Shown: one piece after another, positions 1 through 6,334 of the stretch
Position numbering within the stretch: position 1 is the stretch's first letter
How the letters are laid out: each line of letters begins with the position of its first letter
Virus record (IMG/VR): IMGVR_UViG_3300037847_002379
Location: 1 to 21,697 of that record
Origin: a virus
Direction: 5' to 3' (one strand)
Length of the DNA: 21,697 bases
Position numbers and translations under genes: made by a program
The notes under the pieces: model-generated
What the model saw: only the letters and a program-made list of their open reading frames with translations
Databases searched by the model: none
Told to the model about the DNA's origin: nothing

Positions 1-530
1 TTCCAGATATCAATAAACTTTCTTAGTAGATGTGCTTCAGATTGACACTTTACATAAGTAACATCTTCTCTTGTATTGTTATAGTCACCACAACCCAATA
101 CAATAATCTTATCATCAACTTGTACAGTGATGGCTGTTATAGGTTTAGTAGCTTCTTCAATTGAAGGAAAGCCTTCGTCAGCTGCAACCTCAATATCTAT
201 GTTAAGCACTTTGATAAGATTGACATCATAATCTATATCATCAGGATATGCATCATTAAGATATAGGTATAGCTGATTGGTAAGACCATATAAGTTGAAA
301 CCAGACACTTTGTTGTAGTTCTTATAGAACTCTCTCATGTCGTGGATGGAATCAAAGTCCATCTTTTCAACATTCTTACCTTTGATAGTTTTCCAACCAG
401 TAGGTTGTCCACTACTTTCAACAAACATATATGGCTTATAACGAACAGTATCGGTGAACCGCTTTCCGTTCTCATAGCCAATAACTAAGATTTTAGACTT
501 GTATAGCCAAGCGCCAGTATAGAATTTCAT
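1..530 (-). CDS. 43: DNA polymerase gp43, N-terminal part (runs off the window)
   Basis: This is the start of the family B replicative DNA polymerase of T4-like phages, which copies the phage genome with the gp45 clamp and carries 3'-5' proofreading. I translated 176 residues by hand from the ATG at 530. The N-terminus follows T4 gp43 (a ...KRFTDTVRYKPYMF... segment matches the T4 ...GKERTREVEYLPTMF... region). The exonuclease I motif NIDIE places Asp112 and Glu114 at the same numbers as the T4 exonuclease residues. The polymerase domain lies beyond the window. It follows RegA, Hsp20 and lysozyme in gene order but is separated from them by a terminator at 566-592 and has its own promoter at 537-565. 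There is no clear Shine-Dalgarno within 10 nt of the ATG. Identity is by recognition of family sequence; I am very sure. Confidence 0.95.
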   Translation of the reverse strand, partial: MKFYTGAWLYKSKILVIGYENGKRFTDTVRYKPYMFVESSGQPTGWKTIKGKNVEKMDFDSIHDMREFYKNYNKVSGFNLYGLTNQLYLYLNDAYPDDIDYDVNLIKVLNIDIEVAADEGFPSIEEATKPITAITVQVDDKIIVLGCGDYNNTREDVTYVKCQSEAHLLRKFIDIW

Positions 531-536
531 TATTAG

Positions 537-565
537 ATTATCTCTCTTTTGAGATATTTAGTCAA
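537..565 (-). promoter_or_regulatory. Sigma70-type promoter for gp43 (TTGACT-N17-GATAAT)
   Basis: On the minus strand TTGACT (565-560) is followed after exactly 17 nt by GATAAT (542-537), each hexamer one base off the sigma70 consensus. It sits directly after the terminator at 566-592 and directly before gp43. The expected start of transcription, about 7 nt past the -10, falls at or next to the A of the gp43 ATG (530), so the message would be leaderless or nearly so. The same spacing and -35 recur upstream of hsp20, folE and the DUF3310 gene. Confidence 0.7.
539..556 (-). promoter_or_regulatory. Small stem-loop just upstream of the gp43 start
   Basis: The minus strand reads TATCTC, a 6-nt loop AAAAGA, then GAGATA: a perfect 6-bp inverted repeat ending 8 nt before the gp43 ATG. 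It overlaps the spacer and -10 of the gp43 promoter. It could be an operator for a DNA-binding protein or, in read-through RNA, a translational operator. T4 gp43 is known to repress its own translation by binding a hairpin just ahead of its start codon. The parallel is an inference; the loop sequence differs from the T4 one as I remember it. Confidence 0.4.
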
Positions 566-592
566 CAAAAAAAAAGGAGGCCGAAGCCTCCT
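566..592 (-). terminator. Intrinsic terminator with TTCG loop
   Basis: The minus strand has AGGAGGC (592-586), the loop TTCG (585-582), then GCCTCCT (581-575), followed by an unbroken run of nine T including the last stem base (575-567). This is a perfect 7-bp GC-rich stem with an extra-stable UUCG tetraloop and a U-tract, the textbook layout of a rho-independent terminator. It begins 3 nt after the stop of the 34-codon ORF at 596-700 and ends the hsp20-lysozyme transcription unit before gp43. Confidence 0.93.
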
Positions 593-595
593 GTT

Positions 596-700
596 TTACA
601 TGCACAAGTCCTCATAGAGGGTTGTGTGTTTTCTGTGGACACTGAGATCACCATATCTCGGTTTAAGTCTGCCTATTATCCATTCTATTATTGACATCAT
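596..700 (-). CDS. 34-aa micro-protein, last gene before the terminator
   Basis: This short ORF starts with MMSIIEWIIG and ends YEDLCM. It opens with ATG at 700 overlapping the stop of the upstream 56-aa gene (ATGA), with a second ATG at 697. A GGAG lies 4 nt before the first ATG and 7 nt before the second, so 697 (33 aa) may be the true start. It stops 3 nt before the terminator stem. The N-terminus is hydrophobic (IIEWIIG) and the rest basic and polar. I do not recognise it. The tight junctions and ribosome site argue that it is translated, but a chance ORF cannot be excluded at this length. Confidence 0.5.
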   Translation of the reverse strand: MMSIIEWIIGRLKPRYGDLSVHRKHTTLYEDLCM

Positions 701-867
701 ATAGCTCCATAGCCAGGAACATTTTTCACTGACTTCATTTCTGGTTTATAAGTTTTTTCAATTCCTTTTCTAGAATCATAAAATTGTTTTGTTCTTCGAC
801 GGGCTTCTGCCTCTCTAGCAACTGCGACGGATTCGCAGAAATTTTTGAACCAACGGCTTACGGACAT
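697..867 (-). CDS. 56-aa basic hypothetical protein
   Basis: The ORF starts at ATG 867 with MSVSRWFKNFCESVAVAREA and ends PGYGAI. An AAAGGAG lies upstream but at a long spacing of about 13 nt. The middle is a charged, probably helical stretch rich in Arg and Glu (AREAEARRR), and the protein is basic overall. It follows the 86-aa gene at 915 after a 47-nt AT-rich gap and is coupled by ATGA to the 34-aa ORF. No family is recognised. Position between lysozyme and gp43 is a common place for small unconserved phage genes. Confidence 0.6.
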   Translation of the reverse strand: MSVSRWFKNFCESVAVAREAEARRRTKQFYDSRKGIEKTYKPEMKSVKNVPGYGAI

Positions 868-914
868 AAAAGTTTATTAACTCCTTTGTTAAAAAAATTA
901 AATTGTAAAAAGTA

Positions 915-1175
915 CTAAACTGCGAGGTCTACATTTTGACCTAGGAAACCTAAAGGTGCCGGCTTTGGAGCTCCAAGCTGGTTATACAAGTAAACAACAA
1001 CTGTTCTCTGTGTGATAACCTTCTTAGTACGAGCATCTTCAACCGTTTCAACATACTCTACTCCTTGTTTACCAAAAAATGGAGTCGACTTGTATTTTAT
1101 TTGGTCCAAAGGCTTCTTTGGTAATGTAGCTCTTTCATCAATTACACTGTAAACATTATCAACTGGACTTATCAT
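915..1175 (-). CDS. 86-aa hypothetical protein downstream of lysozyme
   Basis: I chose the ATG at 1175 (MISPVDNVYS), which overlaps the lysozyme stop by a few bases. A TTG at 1190 in the same frame would add five residues (MGRKY) but is a weaker start. The protein has no signal peptide or membrane segment and no cysteine. It looks like a small beta-rich domain (repeated V/T/Y-rich stretches such as ITQRTVVVYLY) with a Pro/Gly-rich tail (PKPAPLGFLGQ). I do not recognise the family. It is probably co-transcribed with lysozyme. A minor structural or lysis-associated role would be a guess. Confidence 0.65.
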   Translation of the reverse strand: MISPVDNVYSVIDERATLPKKPLDQIKYKSTPFFGKQGVEYVETVEDARTKKVITQRTVVVYLYNQLGAPKPAPLGFLGQNVDLAV

Positions 1176-1182
1176 ATATTTT

Positions 1183-1629
1183 CTACCCAACCGCTTTCAT
1201 TCTCTCTATAAGTCTATTGGCTCTATTTGGAACTTGTTCAGCCCACTTTGAGTCTAACATTTGAGCAGCAGCTTCTTGCCAGTTTTCAGCAGCAACTGCC
1301 TCTCTGAGTTTCTTAAATTTTTTAAGTCTTGGTCCGCCCAAGTTAAATAACATATTTGCTAGAATCAATTGTACTTCATCAGGCTTTTCATAATAACCTG
1401 GAAATATACCTTCTATTTCTTTTATAACAATTTTTATATCGTCTTCAAATGCTTCAAAAACTCTTTCTGGAGGAACTGCAGTTCCAACTTTGTACATATG
1501 CTCTGGATCTTTTTTGTTAACCAGATGTCCTATTCCAAACGTTGGTTTACCAAGATGATCTAAGTAAATTGCATCTACTCTTCCCTCATCTTCTTCCAAT
1601 TCTACTCTAAGTTTTACTACATCAACCAT
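1183..1629 (-). CDS. e: T4-type lysozyme (endolysin, GH24)
   Basis: This is a muramidase that cleaves the N-acetylmuramic acid to N-acetylglucosamine bond of peptidoglycan to release progeny. At 148 aa it is close to T4 lysozyme (164 aa). The catalytic triad is readable: Glu15 (in DEGRV), Asp24 (in YLDHLG) and Thr30 (in KPTFGIGH), with the same spacing as Glu11/Asp20/Thr26 in T4. A later NMLFNLGG segment also matches the family. There is no signal peptide, so a holin elsewhere is expected to let it reach the wall. The ATG at 1629 has an AAGGA ribosome site 6 nt upstream. A stem-loop and a late-promoter-like TATATATA sit immediately upstream (1646-1674). Confidence 0.93.
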   Translation of the reverse strand: MVDVVKLRVELEEDEGRVDAIYLDHLGKPTFGIGHLVNKKDPEHMYKVGTAVPPERVFEAFEDDIKIVIKEIEGIFPGYYEKPDEVQLILANMLFNLGGPRLKKFKKLREAVAAENWQEAAAQMLDSKWAEQVPNRANRLIERMKAVG

Positions 1630-1645
1630 GTTATTTCCTTTTGAA

Positions 1646-1674
1646 GGGGCAGAATACCTCTGCCCCTATATATA
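1646..1674 (-). promoter_or_regulatory. Stem-loop plus late-promoter-like TATATATA ahead of lysozyme
   Basis: Between hsp20 and lysozyme the minus strand has TATATATA (1674-1667), then GGGGCAGA (1666-1659), loop GGTAT, then TCTGCCCC (1653-1646): a perfect 8-bp GC-rich stem. No T-run follows, so it is not an intrinsic terminator. TATATATA is one base off the T4 late -10 box TATAAATA; transcription from it would start inside the 5' arm and destroy the hairpin. In T4, early transcripts of gene e fold into a hairpin that blocks translation while late transcripts start within it. Here the Shine-Dalgarno lies just after the stem rather than within it. Confidence 0.5.
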
Positions 1675-1676
1675 AG

Positions 1677-2153
1677 TTACGCTTCTACAAGAAGCTCTTT
1701 TTCTTCGTTTGAAGTCAGATTTCCTAATTCAATCTTTCTAGGTTTCATGGCTTCTGGTATTTTTCTTTCTAATTTTAGAACCAGAATTCCATTTATGATA
1801 TCACCTTCAACGACTTCAACATAGTCTGCCAACGTGAATGCTCTTTGAAACTTGCGAGTCCCGATCCCTTTATGTACAAAGGATTCTTCTTCCGCACTTT
1901 CTTTTTTCTCACCACGGATTGTGATAACATTTTCTTTGACTTCAACATCTAACTCCTCTCTTGTAAATCCGGCAACAGCCAATTCTATAGTGAAGGTGTC
2001 ATCTCCTGTCTTGATAATATTGTAAGGAGGATATGACTGATTATGTGGTTCTAGTCTATGCACCGATTGCAATTGGTCGAATAGTCTATCAAACCCAACA
2101 CTAGTTTTGAAAAACGGATCATTGAAATTTAGAGGGAATAAGTGTGTTACCAT
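1677..2153 (-). CDS. hsp20: Hsp20 / alpha-crystallin small heat-shock protein
   Basis: This is an ATP-independent holdase chaperone with an alpha-crystallin domain, commonly carried by marine T4-like phages and thought to protect or assemble phage proteins. It has 158 residues from ATG 2153, preceded by a strong AAAGGAG; the longer in-frame ORF up to 2201 lacks such a site. The N-terminus is IbpA-like (LFPLNFNDPFF..., GFDRLFDQL). The crystallin domain spans about residues 42-132, with AVAGFTREELDVEVKENVIT and the G-x-L motif in NGILVLKLERKIPE, followed by a basic then acidic tail. Its own promoter lies at 2211-2239. The neighbours are RegA upstream and lysozyme downstream. Confidence 0.93.
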   Translation of the reverse strand: MVTHLFPLNFNDPFFKTSVGFDRLFDQLQSVHRLEPHNQSYPPYNIIKTGDDTFTIELAVAGFTREELDVEVKENVITIRGEKKESAEEESFVHKGIGTRKFQRAFTLADYVEVVEGDIINGILVLKLERKIPEAMKPRKIELGNLTSNEEKELLVEA

Positions 2154-2210
2154 TGTATGCTCCTTTCCAGCAAGCAATTGTTTACAGCCCACTATTGGCA
2201 CTGTAATATT

Positions 2211-2239
2211 AATATAAGCCTTTTGCGCTACAAAGTCAA
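2211..2239 (-). promoter_or_regulatory. Sigma70-type promoter for hsp20 (TTGACT-N17-TATATT)
   Basis: TTGACT (2239-2234) overlaps the regA stop codon and is followed after exactly 17 nt by TATATT (2216-2211). The expected transcript start is near 2204, giving a leader of about 50 nt to the hsp20 ATG at 2153. The -35 is embedded in the longer string GTTGACTTT, which recurs at the other candidate promoters in the window. Confidence 0.7.
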
Positions 2240-2637
2240 CGCTTTTTGCCTATATTATATTTAGGTATCAATTCCCATTGGTCTTTATCTTTGAATGGAA
2301 TTATTTTTGTTTGATTCAAAGGTGCAACGGGATTTGAAGTTTGTTCTGGATTTTGTAGTTGAACAAGGCCCCACTCACTCAAAAGATTTGCAATGGTGTT
2401 TCGCCTTGCTATATCCTCTTCAGAAAAGTTAGTTGGTTTACCGTCTAATGCAAACAATTCTTTAAAATGTACTATGTAATACTTTTGTTGTTTATGGAGA
2501 ATGTGGCAGCTTTGATAAAGTGCTCTATTCTTTCGAGATGCTACACCAATTCTAGTTAGTGTCTCTTTAACCTTTAAAAAATCTTCATCCTGGGTGAGCG
2601 TCACCTCGACCATAGAATCAACAGATCCTACGCTCAT
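2236..2637 (-). CDS. regA: RegA translational repressor
   Basis: RegA binds ribosome-binding sites of early phage mRNAs and shuts off their translation, including clamp and clamp-loader genes and its own. The sequence is immediately recognisable: EDFLKVKETLTRIG, ALYQSCHILHKQ, YYIVHFKELFALDG and the C-terminal WELIPKYNIGKK all parallel T4 RegA. I list the ATG at 2637 (133 aa), which has GAGG 8 nt upstream and overlaps the end of gp62. The homologous start is probably Met9 at 2613 (MVEVTL, matching T4 MIEITL), which has a poorer ribosome site, so the first eight residues are doubtful. Gene order gp62-regA is conserved with T4. Confidence 0.95.
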   Translation of the reverse strand: MSVGSVDSMVEVTLTQDEDFLKVKETLTRIGVASRKNRALYQSCHILHKQQKYYIVHFKELFALDGKPTNFSEEDIARRNTIANLLSEWGLVQLQNPEQTSNPVAPLNQTKIIPFKDKDQWELIPKYNIGKKR

Positions 2638-3025
2638 CTTTTGTTCCTCTTAAAACTTTGTTTTTGATTGAATTAATTTGTTCAGAGGACAGGACTTTGA
2701 GTGCCTGCTCAGCCTTTTTATTACTATATCCATAGTACAACTTTATAATCTCCAAGTCTTCACTATCCTCATTTTTTACCCACTTAGCAAATCGCTTCTT
2801 AGGTCTAACAGTATTTAGAAGAAACTCATATTGGAGAAGATTATCTACATCTGCAAACATATTCATCTGATTAGCTGCAAATAATGTATCTGGAAAGTAA
2901 GATAATGCTTTATTAGCAAAGTATGGTATGTATCCAGCTTCAGCTAACTCATCATTATCTGTTCCACGCATAATGTTCTTTTTCTTGTGATTTATATCAT
3001 TTACATAATCAAATGGATTAGACAT
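2618..3025 (-). CDS. 62: Clamp loader small subunit gp62
   Basis: gp62 partners gp44 to form the ATP-driven loader that places the gp45 clamp on DNA. I chose ATG 3025 ([19 protein letters not shown]), which overlaps the ferredoxin stop as TAATG; the longer in-frame ORF up to 3076 adds residues from inside the ferredoxin gene. The 135-aa protein shows the expected ANKALSYFPDTLFAANQMN region and TVRPKKRFAKWVK, followed by a helical C-terminus, as in cyanophage gp62. It is unusual that gp62 is separated from gp44 by four accessory genes, since in T4 they adjoin. The family is small and divergent, but the pattern fits well. Confidence 0.9.
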   Translation of the reverse strand: MSNPFDYVNDINHKKKNIMRGTDNDELAEAGYIPYFANKALSYFPDTLFAANQMNMFADVDNLLQYEFLLNTVRPKKRFAKWVKNEDSEDLEIIKLYYGYSNKKAEQALKVLSSEQINSIKNKVLRGTKDERRIC

Positions 3026-3360
3026 TATCCTGGTTCCTCTGAGAGTAGTTCTCTTTTGTTTGGCTTTCCATCCCACTCTTCATGGTCAGGCAGCGGATCT
3101 TTCTTTTCTGTAATCTGTGGCCAGATTTCACTATATTTTGTATTGATATTCATCCAATACTCTAACTCAGTTCCTTCAAGATTACTATCTGGTACTATGG
3201 CATCTACTGGACATTCTGGTTCACAAACACCACAATCAATACATTCATCTGGATTGATTACAAGAAAGTTTTCTCCTTCATAAAAGCAATCAACTGGACA
3301 GACTTCTACACAATCTGTATGTTTACATTTTATGCAGTTTTCGTTTACTAAGTACGTCAT
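3025..3360 (-). CDS. fdxA: 7Fe ferredoxin, FdxA type
   Basis: This is a small electron carrier with one [3Fe-4S] and one [4Fe-4S] cluster. All seven expected ligands are present: Cys9, Cys17 and Cys50 for the 3Fe cluster and Cys21, Cys40, Cys43 and Cys46 for the 4Fe cluster, with additional Cys12 and Cys25 as in many FdxA proteins. The motifs [21 protein letters not shown] and [18 protein letters not shown] and the C-terminal tail with [13 protein letters not shown] and EPG match proteobacterial, especially alphaproteobacterial, FdxA nearly throughout; length (111 aa) is also normal. It starts by ATGA overlap with the TauD-like gene and ends by TAATG with gp62. This looks like a host-derived auxiliary gene. 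Cyanophage ferredoxins known to me are the plant-type 2Fe-2S kind, so this one stands apart. Confidence 0.95.
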   Translation of the reverse strand: MTYLVNENCIKCKHTDCVEVCPVDCFYEGENFLVINPDECIDCGVCEPECPVDAIVPDSNLEGTELEYWMNINTKYSEIWPQITEKKDPLPDHEEWDGKPNKRELLSEEPG

Positions 3361-4238
3361 ACATTATCTACTCCGTGCGCTAGCCTCCACATGAGTCTAT
3401 CTTGCATTCTATCATAAAACCATCTCTTGTGCAATGTGATATCCTGGTCTGACAACACGATGTCACCATCATCCCAATAATGATGATACATATACTCATC
3501 TTTAAGTATGTGCTTAGTAAGATACTCGTGTTCTTCATTAAAGTCAACTCCTGTAATGAATTCATCACGATACTTAAACTCAAATACTTGATGGAAAGGA
3601 AAGAACAACCCAGTTCTTCCATATTTTTCTTGCACTAATGGCCAAACAACATCACGATTGATATGGTCAAGAAAGCTAGGATCATCTGAATAATTACCTC
3701 TCTTGTGACCACATATACAATACAACTCTTTATAATATTCTTTCTTCTCTTCAGGTAGATCATCATATGCATCAGCCATATTGAGCCAACTTGTTTTACT
3801 ACCTTTAGATCCATAGACACTATACAAAGTAACAAAAGAATGTCTTTGATGATTAGATGCCTTGTTACAATGCCAATCTAACTCTCTATCGTGTCCAAAG
3901 AACCCTGTCTGTCTACCTTCTATAAGTTTACCTGTAACTCTCATTACTCCTGGTGCAGCACTATAATCTAGATATCTTTGTCTTCTTGTAGGTGATTCAA
4001 TTCTATCAGCCCAGTCTTTTCTGGCATCTTCAGAGTTAGGATCTTCATACAAATCTAACTTTGCTGTGTAACCTTCGAGATCACCAATGGTATGACACAT
4101 TCTCTGTAAGTCTGTTGCATCTAAGTTTGGATGACCCTTTACAACAACAACTTGGTTTTCAACAAGAAGTTTACCAATGTTCAACAACTCTTCAACTGAT
4201 GCATTCTTTATACTATCTATTTTACATTCAACAAACAT
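3357..4238 (-). CDS. TauD/TfdA-like 2-oxoglutarate oxygenase (altered metal motif)
   Basis: This 293-aa protein resembles TauD/TfdA-family Fe(II)/2-oxoglutarate dioxygenases: an N-terminal [19 protein letters not shown] segment, a metal region at about residues 121-126 (DWHCNK), and a C-terminal TLHKRW with nearby Arg residues that could supply the distal His and 2OG-binding Arg. The family facial triad is HxD/E...H. Here the first pair reads H123-C-N125, so Asn replaces the acid, if the alignment by eye is right. Substrate is unknown. It overlaps the end of the upstream SGNH-like gene by 22 nt and is coupled by ATGA to the ferredoxin gene. Function could be a small-molecule, protein or sugar modification. 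Confidence 0.75.
   Translation of the reverse strand: MFVECKIDSIKNASVEELLNIGKLLVENQVVVVKGHPNLDATDLQRMCHTIGDLEGYTAKLDLYEDPNSEDARKDWADRIESPTRRQRYLDYSAAPGVMRVTGKLIEGRQTGFFGHDRELDWHCNKASNHQRHSFVTLYSVYGSKGSKTSWLNMADAYDDLPEEKKEYYKELYCICGHKRGNYSDDPSFLDHINRDVVWPLVQEKYGRTGLFFPFHQVFEFKYRDEFITGVDFNEEHEYLTKHILKDEYMYHHYWDDGDIVLSDQDITLHKRWFYDRMQDRLMWRLAHGVDNV
3519..3547 (-). promoter_or_regulatory. Weak promoter candidate inside the TauD-like gene (TTGACT-N17-TATCTT)
   Basis: GTTGACTTT with TATCTT at 17-nt spacing lies in the 3' third of the oxygenase gene, about 160 nt before the ferredoxin ATG. The -10 has four of six consensus bases. It could give a ferredoxin-gp62-regA transcript. Confidence 0.3.
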
Positions 4239-5260
4239 TCATCAACCTTATCTTCTATTTCATACGAGAGAGCTTCATGACTATGAGGTCCTTGATGCAT
4301 ACCATCTCTAGCAAAGTCAGTAAAGTGTGCGGTATTTATTTTTTTTCTAGTAGCTGTCATAGCAGAAGCCATATTGTTATGAGTCATCCATATCAACTTT
4401 GCTCCATTAGTATGACATAACCAACTTATAGCTTCTTTATGTTTGGTATATCTTAACACAGATGGTTCCTTAGAAAACAAAGACATTCTTGTAAACCAAT
4501 CCATATCATCTTTTGACATATCTGTTTGTTGGTTTCTCATATTAATCATAAGATGTCCTTTTTGAACACTCATGAATAAATTGACCCAGTCACCTAACTT
4601 AGGATCAAACATCTCAGCTCTTGAACTAGCCCAAGGATATGTTACTATAACCATTTCTGGTTTAACTGCACCAATATATCCTTTTAGTATTCTGTAGTAT
4701 GTCTCAAGGCCTTGGCCTGGACATCCAAAGTTCAAATACCTTTTCTCAGGCCATTTTCTATTGTGTAGATGCCACGACCACGTCTGTTCTAAATTAACGC
4801 CAACACCGAAAGTGATAGAACAACCAAGATACATAATACCACCCTGGTCCGAAAAGAAATCCTCCATCTGTCCATTGTCTTGCTTTCTGAATCCATTGTT
4901 GTTAAAACTATATTTTATCTCCTTGTCTTTCCAATGCTCAATCTTAGGACCCATTATTGGATCTGCTAAGTTCTTTGCAAATCTTGACTCTGAGTCTGGA
5001 GGTAACCAACTGATGGTCTTATTCCTCCATTGAAAATTATTTTGTATAATATTTTGTGGAAACTGACTTCCGTAATTGAAAGTCCAATTCTCATCATGAG
5101 GTTCATCTATAATAGGATGAAGATCTATAGCTTGAGCAGTGTTTCCATTGTATTCATTTTTTCTAGTTAGACCAGTATCACCGGCCCATTTCTTCTGTCG
5201 ATCTGAGTTCTGCCAACTCTCCACGCTCTCCCACAGAGCTTTCCTCAATTCCTCGAACAT
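4217..5260 (-). CDS. SGNH/GDSL-hydrolase-like protein, copy 2
   Basis: This 347-aa protein has the block order of SGNH hydrolases: block I YLGCSITFGVG (Ser148), block II YLNFGCPGQG, a TYPWASSR segment where block III is expected, and a C-terminal DFARDGMHQGPHSH that could hold the catalytic Asp/His. It is a clear paralog of the protein at 7012-8034; both share WTY/WSW after block I, YYRILK, KP.(L/M)V, YPW..(T/S)R and FARD. Block I reads GCS instead of GDS. No signal peptide is visible. It starts at ATG 5260 inside the 3' end of the zinc-ribbon gene. Substrate unknown; surface polysaccharide esterase or a structural SGNH fold are both possible. Confidence 0.65.
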   Translation of the reverse strand: MFEELRKALWESVESWQNSDRQKKWAGDTGLTRKNEYNGNTAQAIDLHPIIDEPHDENWTFNYGSQFPQNIIQNNFQWRNKTISWLPPDSESRFAKNLADPIMGPKIEHWKDKEIKYSFNNNGFRKQDNGQMEDFFSDQGGIMYLGCSITFGVGVNLEQTWSWHLHNRKWPEKRYLNFGCPGQGLETYYRILKGYIGAVKPEMVIVTYPWASSRAEMFDPKLGDWVNLFMSVQKGHLMINMRNQQTDMSKDDMDWFTRMSLFSKEPSVLRYTKHKEAISWLCHTNGAKLIWMTHNNMASAMTATRKKINTAHFTDFARDGMHQGPHSHEALSYEIEDKVDECLLNVK

Positions 5261-5381
5261 AACCTTCTCTTCCCATAACTACTAAACATTCACCACAAAC
5301 TGCATATTCATAATCTGCTCCTTGCAAACAAACAGCTAACTTATCATTTAAAATTTCACCGTTACATACGTTGCAGATCAT
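5178..5381 (-). CDS. Small zinc-ribbon protein
   Basis: This 67-aa protein begins MICNVCNGEILNDK and carries two CxxC pairs (CNVC and CGEC about 26 residues apart), the hallmark of a small zinc-binding ribbon. I chose ATG 5381, just after the gp44 stop, because GGAAA lies upstream; an ATG at 5396 would add MEIKD. The last third overlaps the next gene (SGNH copy 2) by about 83 nt in another frame and is low in complexity (Glu, Arg, Gly), so only the N-terminal 45 residues are independent. Possible roles are DNA or protein binding. Not a known T4 gene. Confidence 0.6.
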   Translation of the reverse strand: MICNVCNGEILNDKLAVCLQGADYEYAVCGECLVVMGREGYVRGIEESSVGERGELAELRSTEEMGR

Positions 5382-5386
5382 ATCTT

Positions 5387-6325
5387 TTATTTCCATTCTA
5401 GTTCTGCCATCATTTCAGTCAAACACGCTACTAAGTTTATCTCTTGATCAGCTACAAATGCAGCTTTATGTTGATAGTCAGCTAGTATTAGTACTAGCTG
5501 TGGTATACTATTTGGCTTCAAGTAGGTAGAACTGTTGTCGTAGATTAAGCGAAAGATAGACGTTGAATCATTGTCGCTATTTAGTCCAACCCACTTACGC
5601 ATCTCAGTAAAGTTTTTATCCTTAATATATTGTACCAATGCCTTAAAATTATCATCAGATAATGAAACCAATATACCACTATCAATACTACCTGATACAC
5701 TATATCTCTGAAGCTCGTTAAGTACTCTTCTCCAATCAGGAAAGTGCATTTGTAATAGTTCTGCAACTACCTTTTGGTCAGCTTGTATATTGTTGTCTTC
5801 TAAGATCTTCATCACTCTCTTGAAGAATGATTGTGCCATCTTAGGTTTCTCTTTATTAGGAATCTTGAAATGGATCACACTACATCGAGAATGTAGAGGT
5901 TCAATAATCCTATTGACAAAGTTACAAGTAAGTATGAAGCCACAGTTCTTACTGAACTCTTCCATAAAGTTTCTTAGAGCTGGTTGAGTAGACTGTGCAT
6001 TAAGATAGTCAGCCTCATCTAAGATAACATACTTTCTACCACCAGAGAAACTAACCGAAGAAGCAAATGTCTTGATATCATTTCTTAATGTATCAATATT
6101 ACCAGACATACTACCATTTACTACAATGTAGTCAGAGTCTAGCTGCTCAAGCATAGCTTTAGCTACAGAAGTCTTACCGACACCAGGACCACCAGTAAGT
6201 AACAAGTTAGGTACATTCTGTTGATCTACAAATGTCTGGAATGTCTCTTTAATTTGTTGAGGTAATATACAATCGTCTATCGTCTTAGGACGATACTTCT
6301 CGACCCACAAATAATCATCACGCAT
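5387..6325 (-). CDS. 44: Clamp loader ATPase gp44
   Basis: gp44 is the AAA+ large subunit of the sliding-clamp loader, an RFC relative. At 312 aa it is close to T4 gp44 (319 aa). Visible motifs: N-terminal LWVEKYRPKTIDDCILP (RFC box II), Walker A GGPGVGKT at 45-52, Walker B ILDEAD ending at residue 106, sensor 1 LTCNF around 132-136 and the SRC arginine-finger motif at 146-148. It lies directly after gp45, as in T4, but is followed by a four-gene accessory cassette rather than gp62. Confidence 0.97.
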   Translation of the reverse strand: MRDDYLWVEKYRPKTIDDCILPQQIKETFQTFVDQQNVPNLLLTGGPGVGKTSVAKAMLEQLDSDYIVVNGSMSGNIDTLRNDIKTFASSVSFSGGRKYVILDEADYLNAQSTQPALRNFMEEFSKNCGFILTCNFVNRIIEPLHSRCSVIHFKIPNKEKPKMAQSFFKRVMKILEDNNIQADQKVVAELLQMHFPDWRRVLNELQRYSVSGSIDSGILVSLSDDNFKALVQYIKDKNFTEMRKWVGLNSDNDSTSIFRLIYDNSSTYLKPNSIPQLVLILADYQHKAAFVADQEINLVACLTEMMAELEWK

Positions 6326-6334
6326 ATATCACCT

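Noticed and set aside
1646-1666. Hairpin between hsp20 and lysozyme as an intrinsic terminator
   Set aside because: No T-run follows the stem on either strand; it is better read as a regulatory stem-loop.
2154-2201. Extended hsp20 start at 2201 (adds MPIVGCKQLLAGKEHT)
   Set aside because: The added segment is the untranslated leader containing the strong AAAGGAG for the ATG at 2153, and the first family-like residues begin at that ATG.
3026-3076. Extended gp62 start at 3076
   Set aside because: The extra residues are out-of-frame ferredoxin coding sequence; gp62 family similarity begins at MSNPFDYV at 3025.
2987-3283. 98-codon plus-strand ORF opposite ferredoxin and gp62
   Set aside because: It is the antisense of two well-identified genes, is low in complexity and has no ribosome site or neighbours on that strand.
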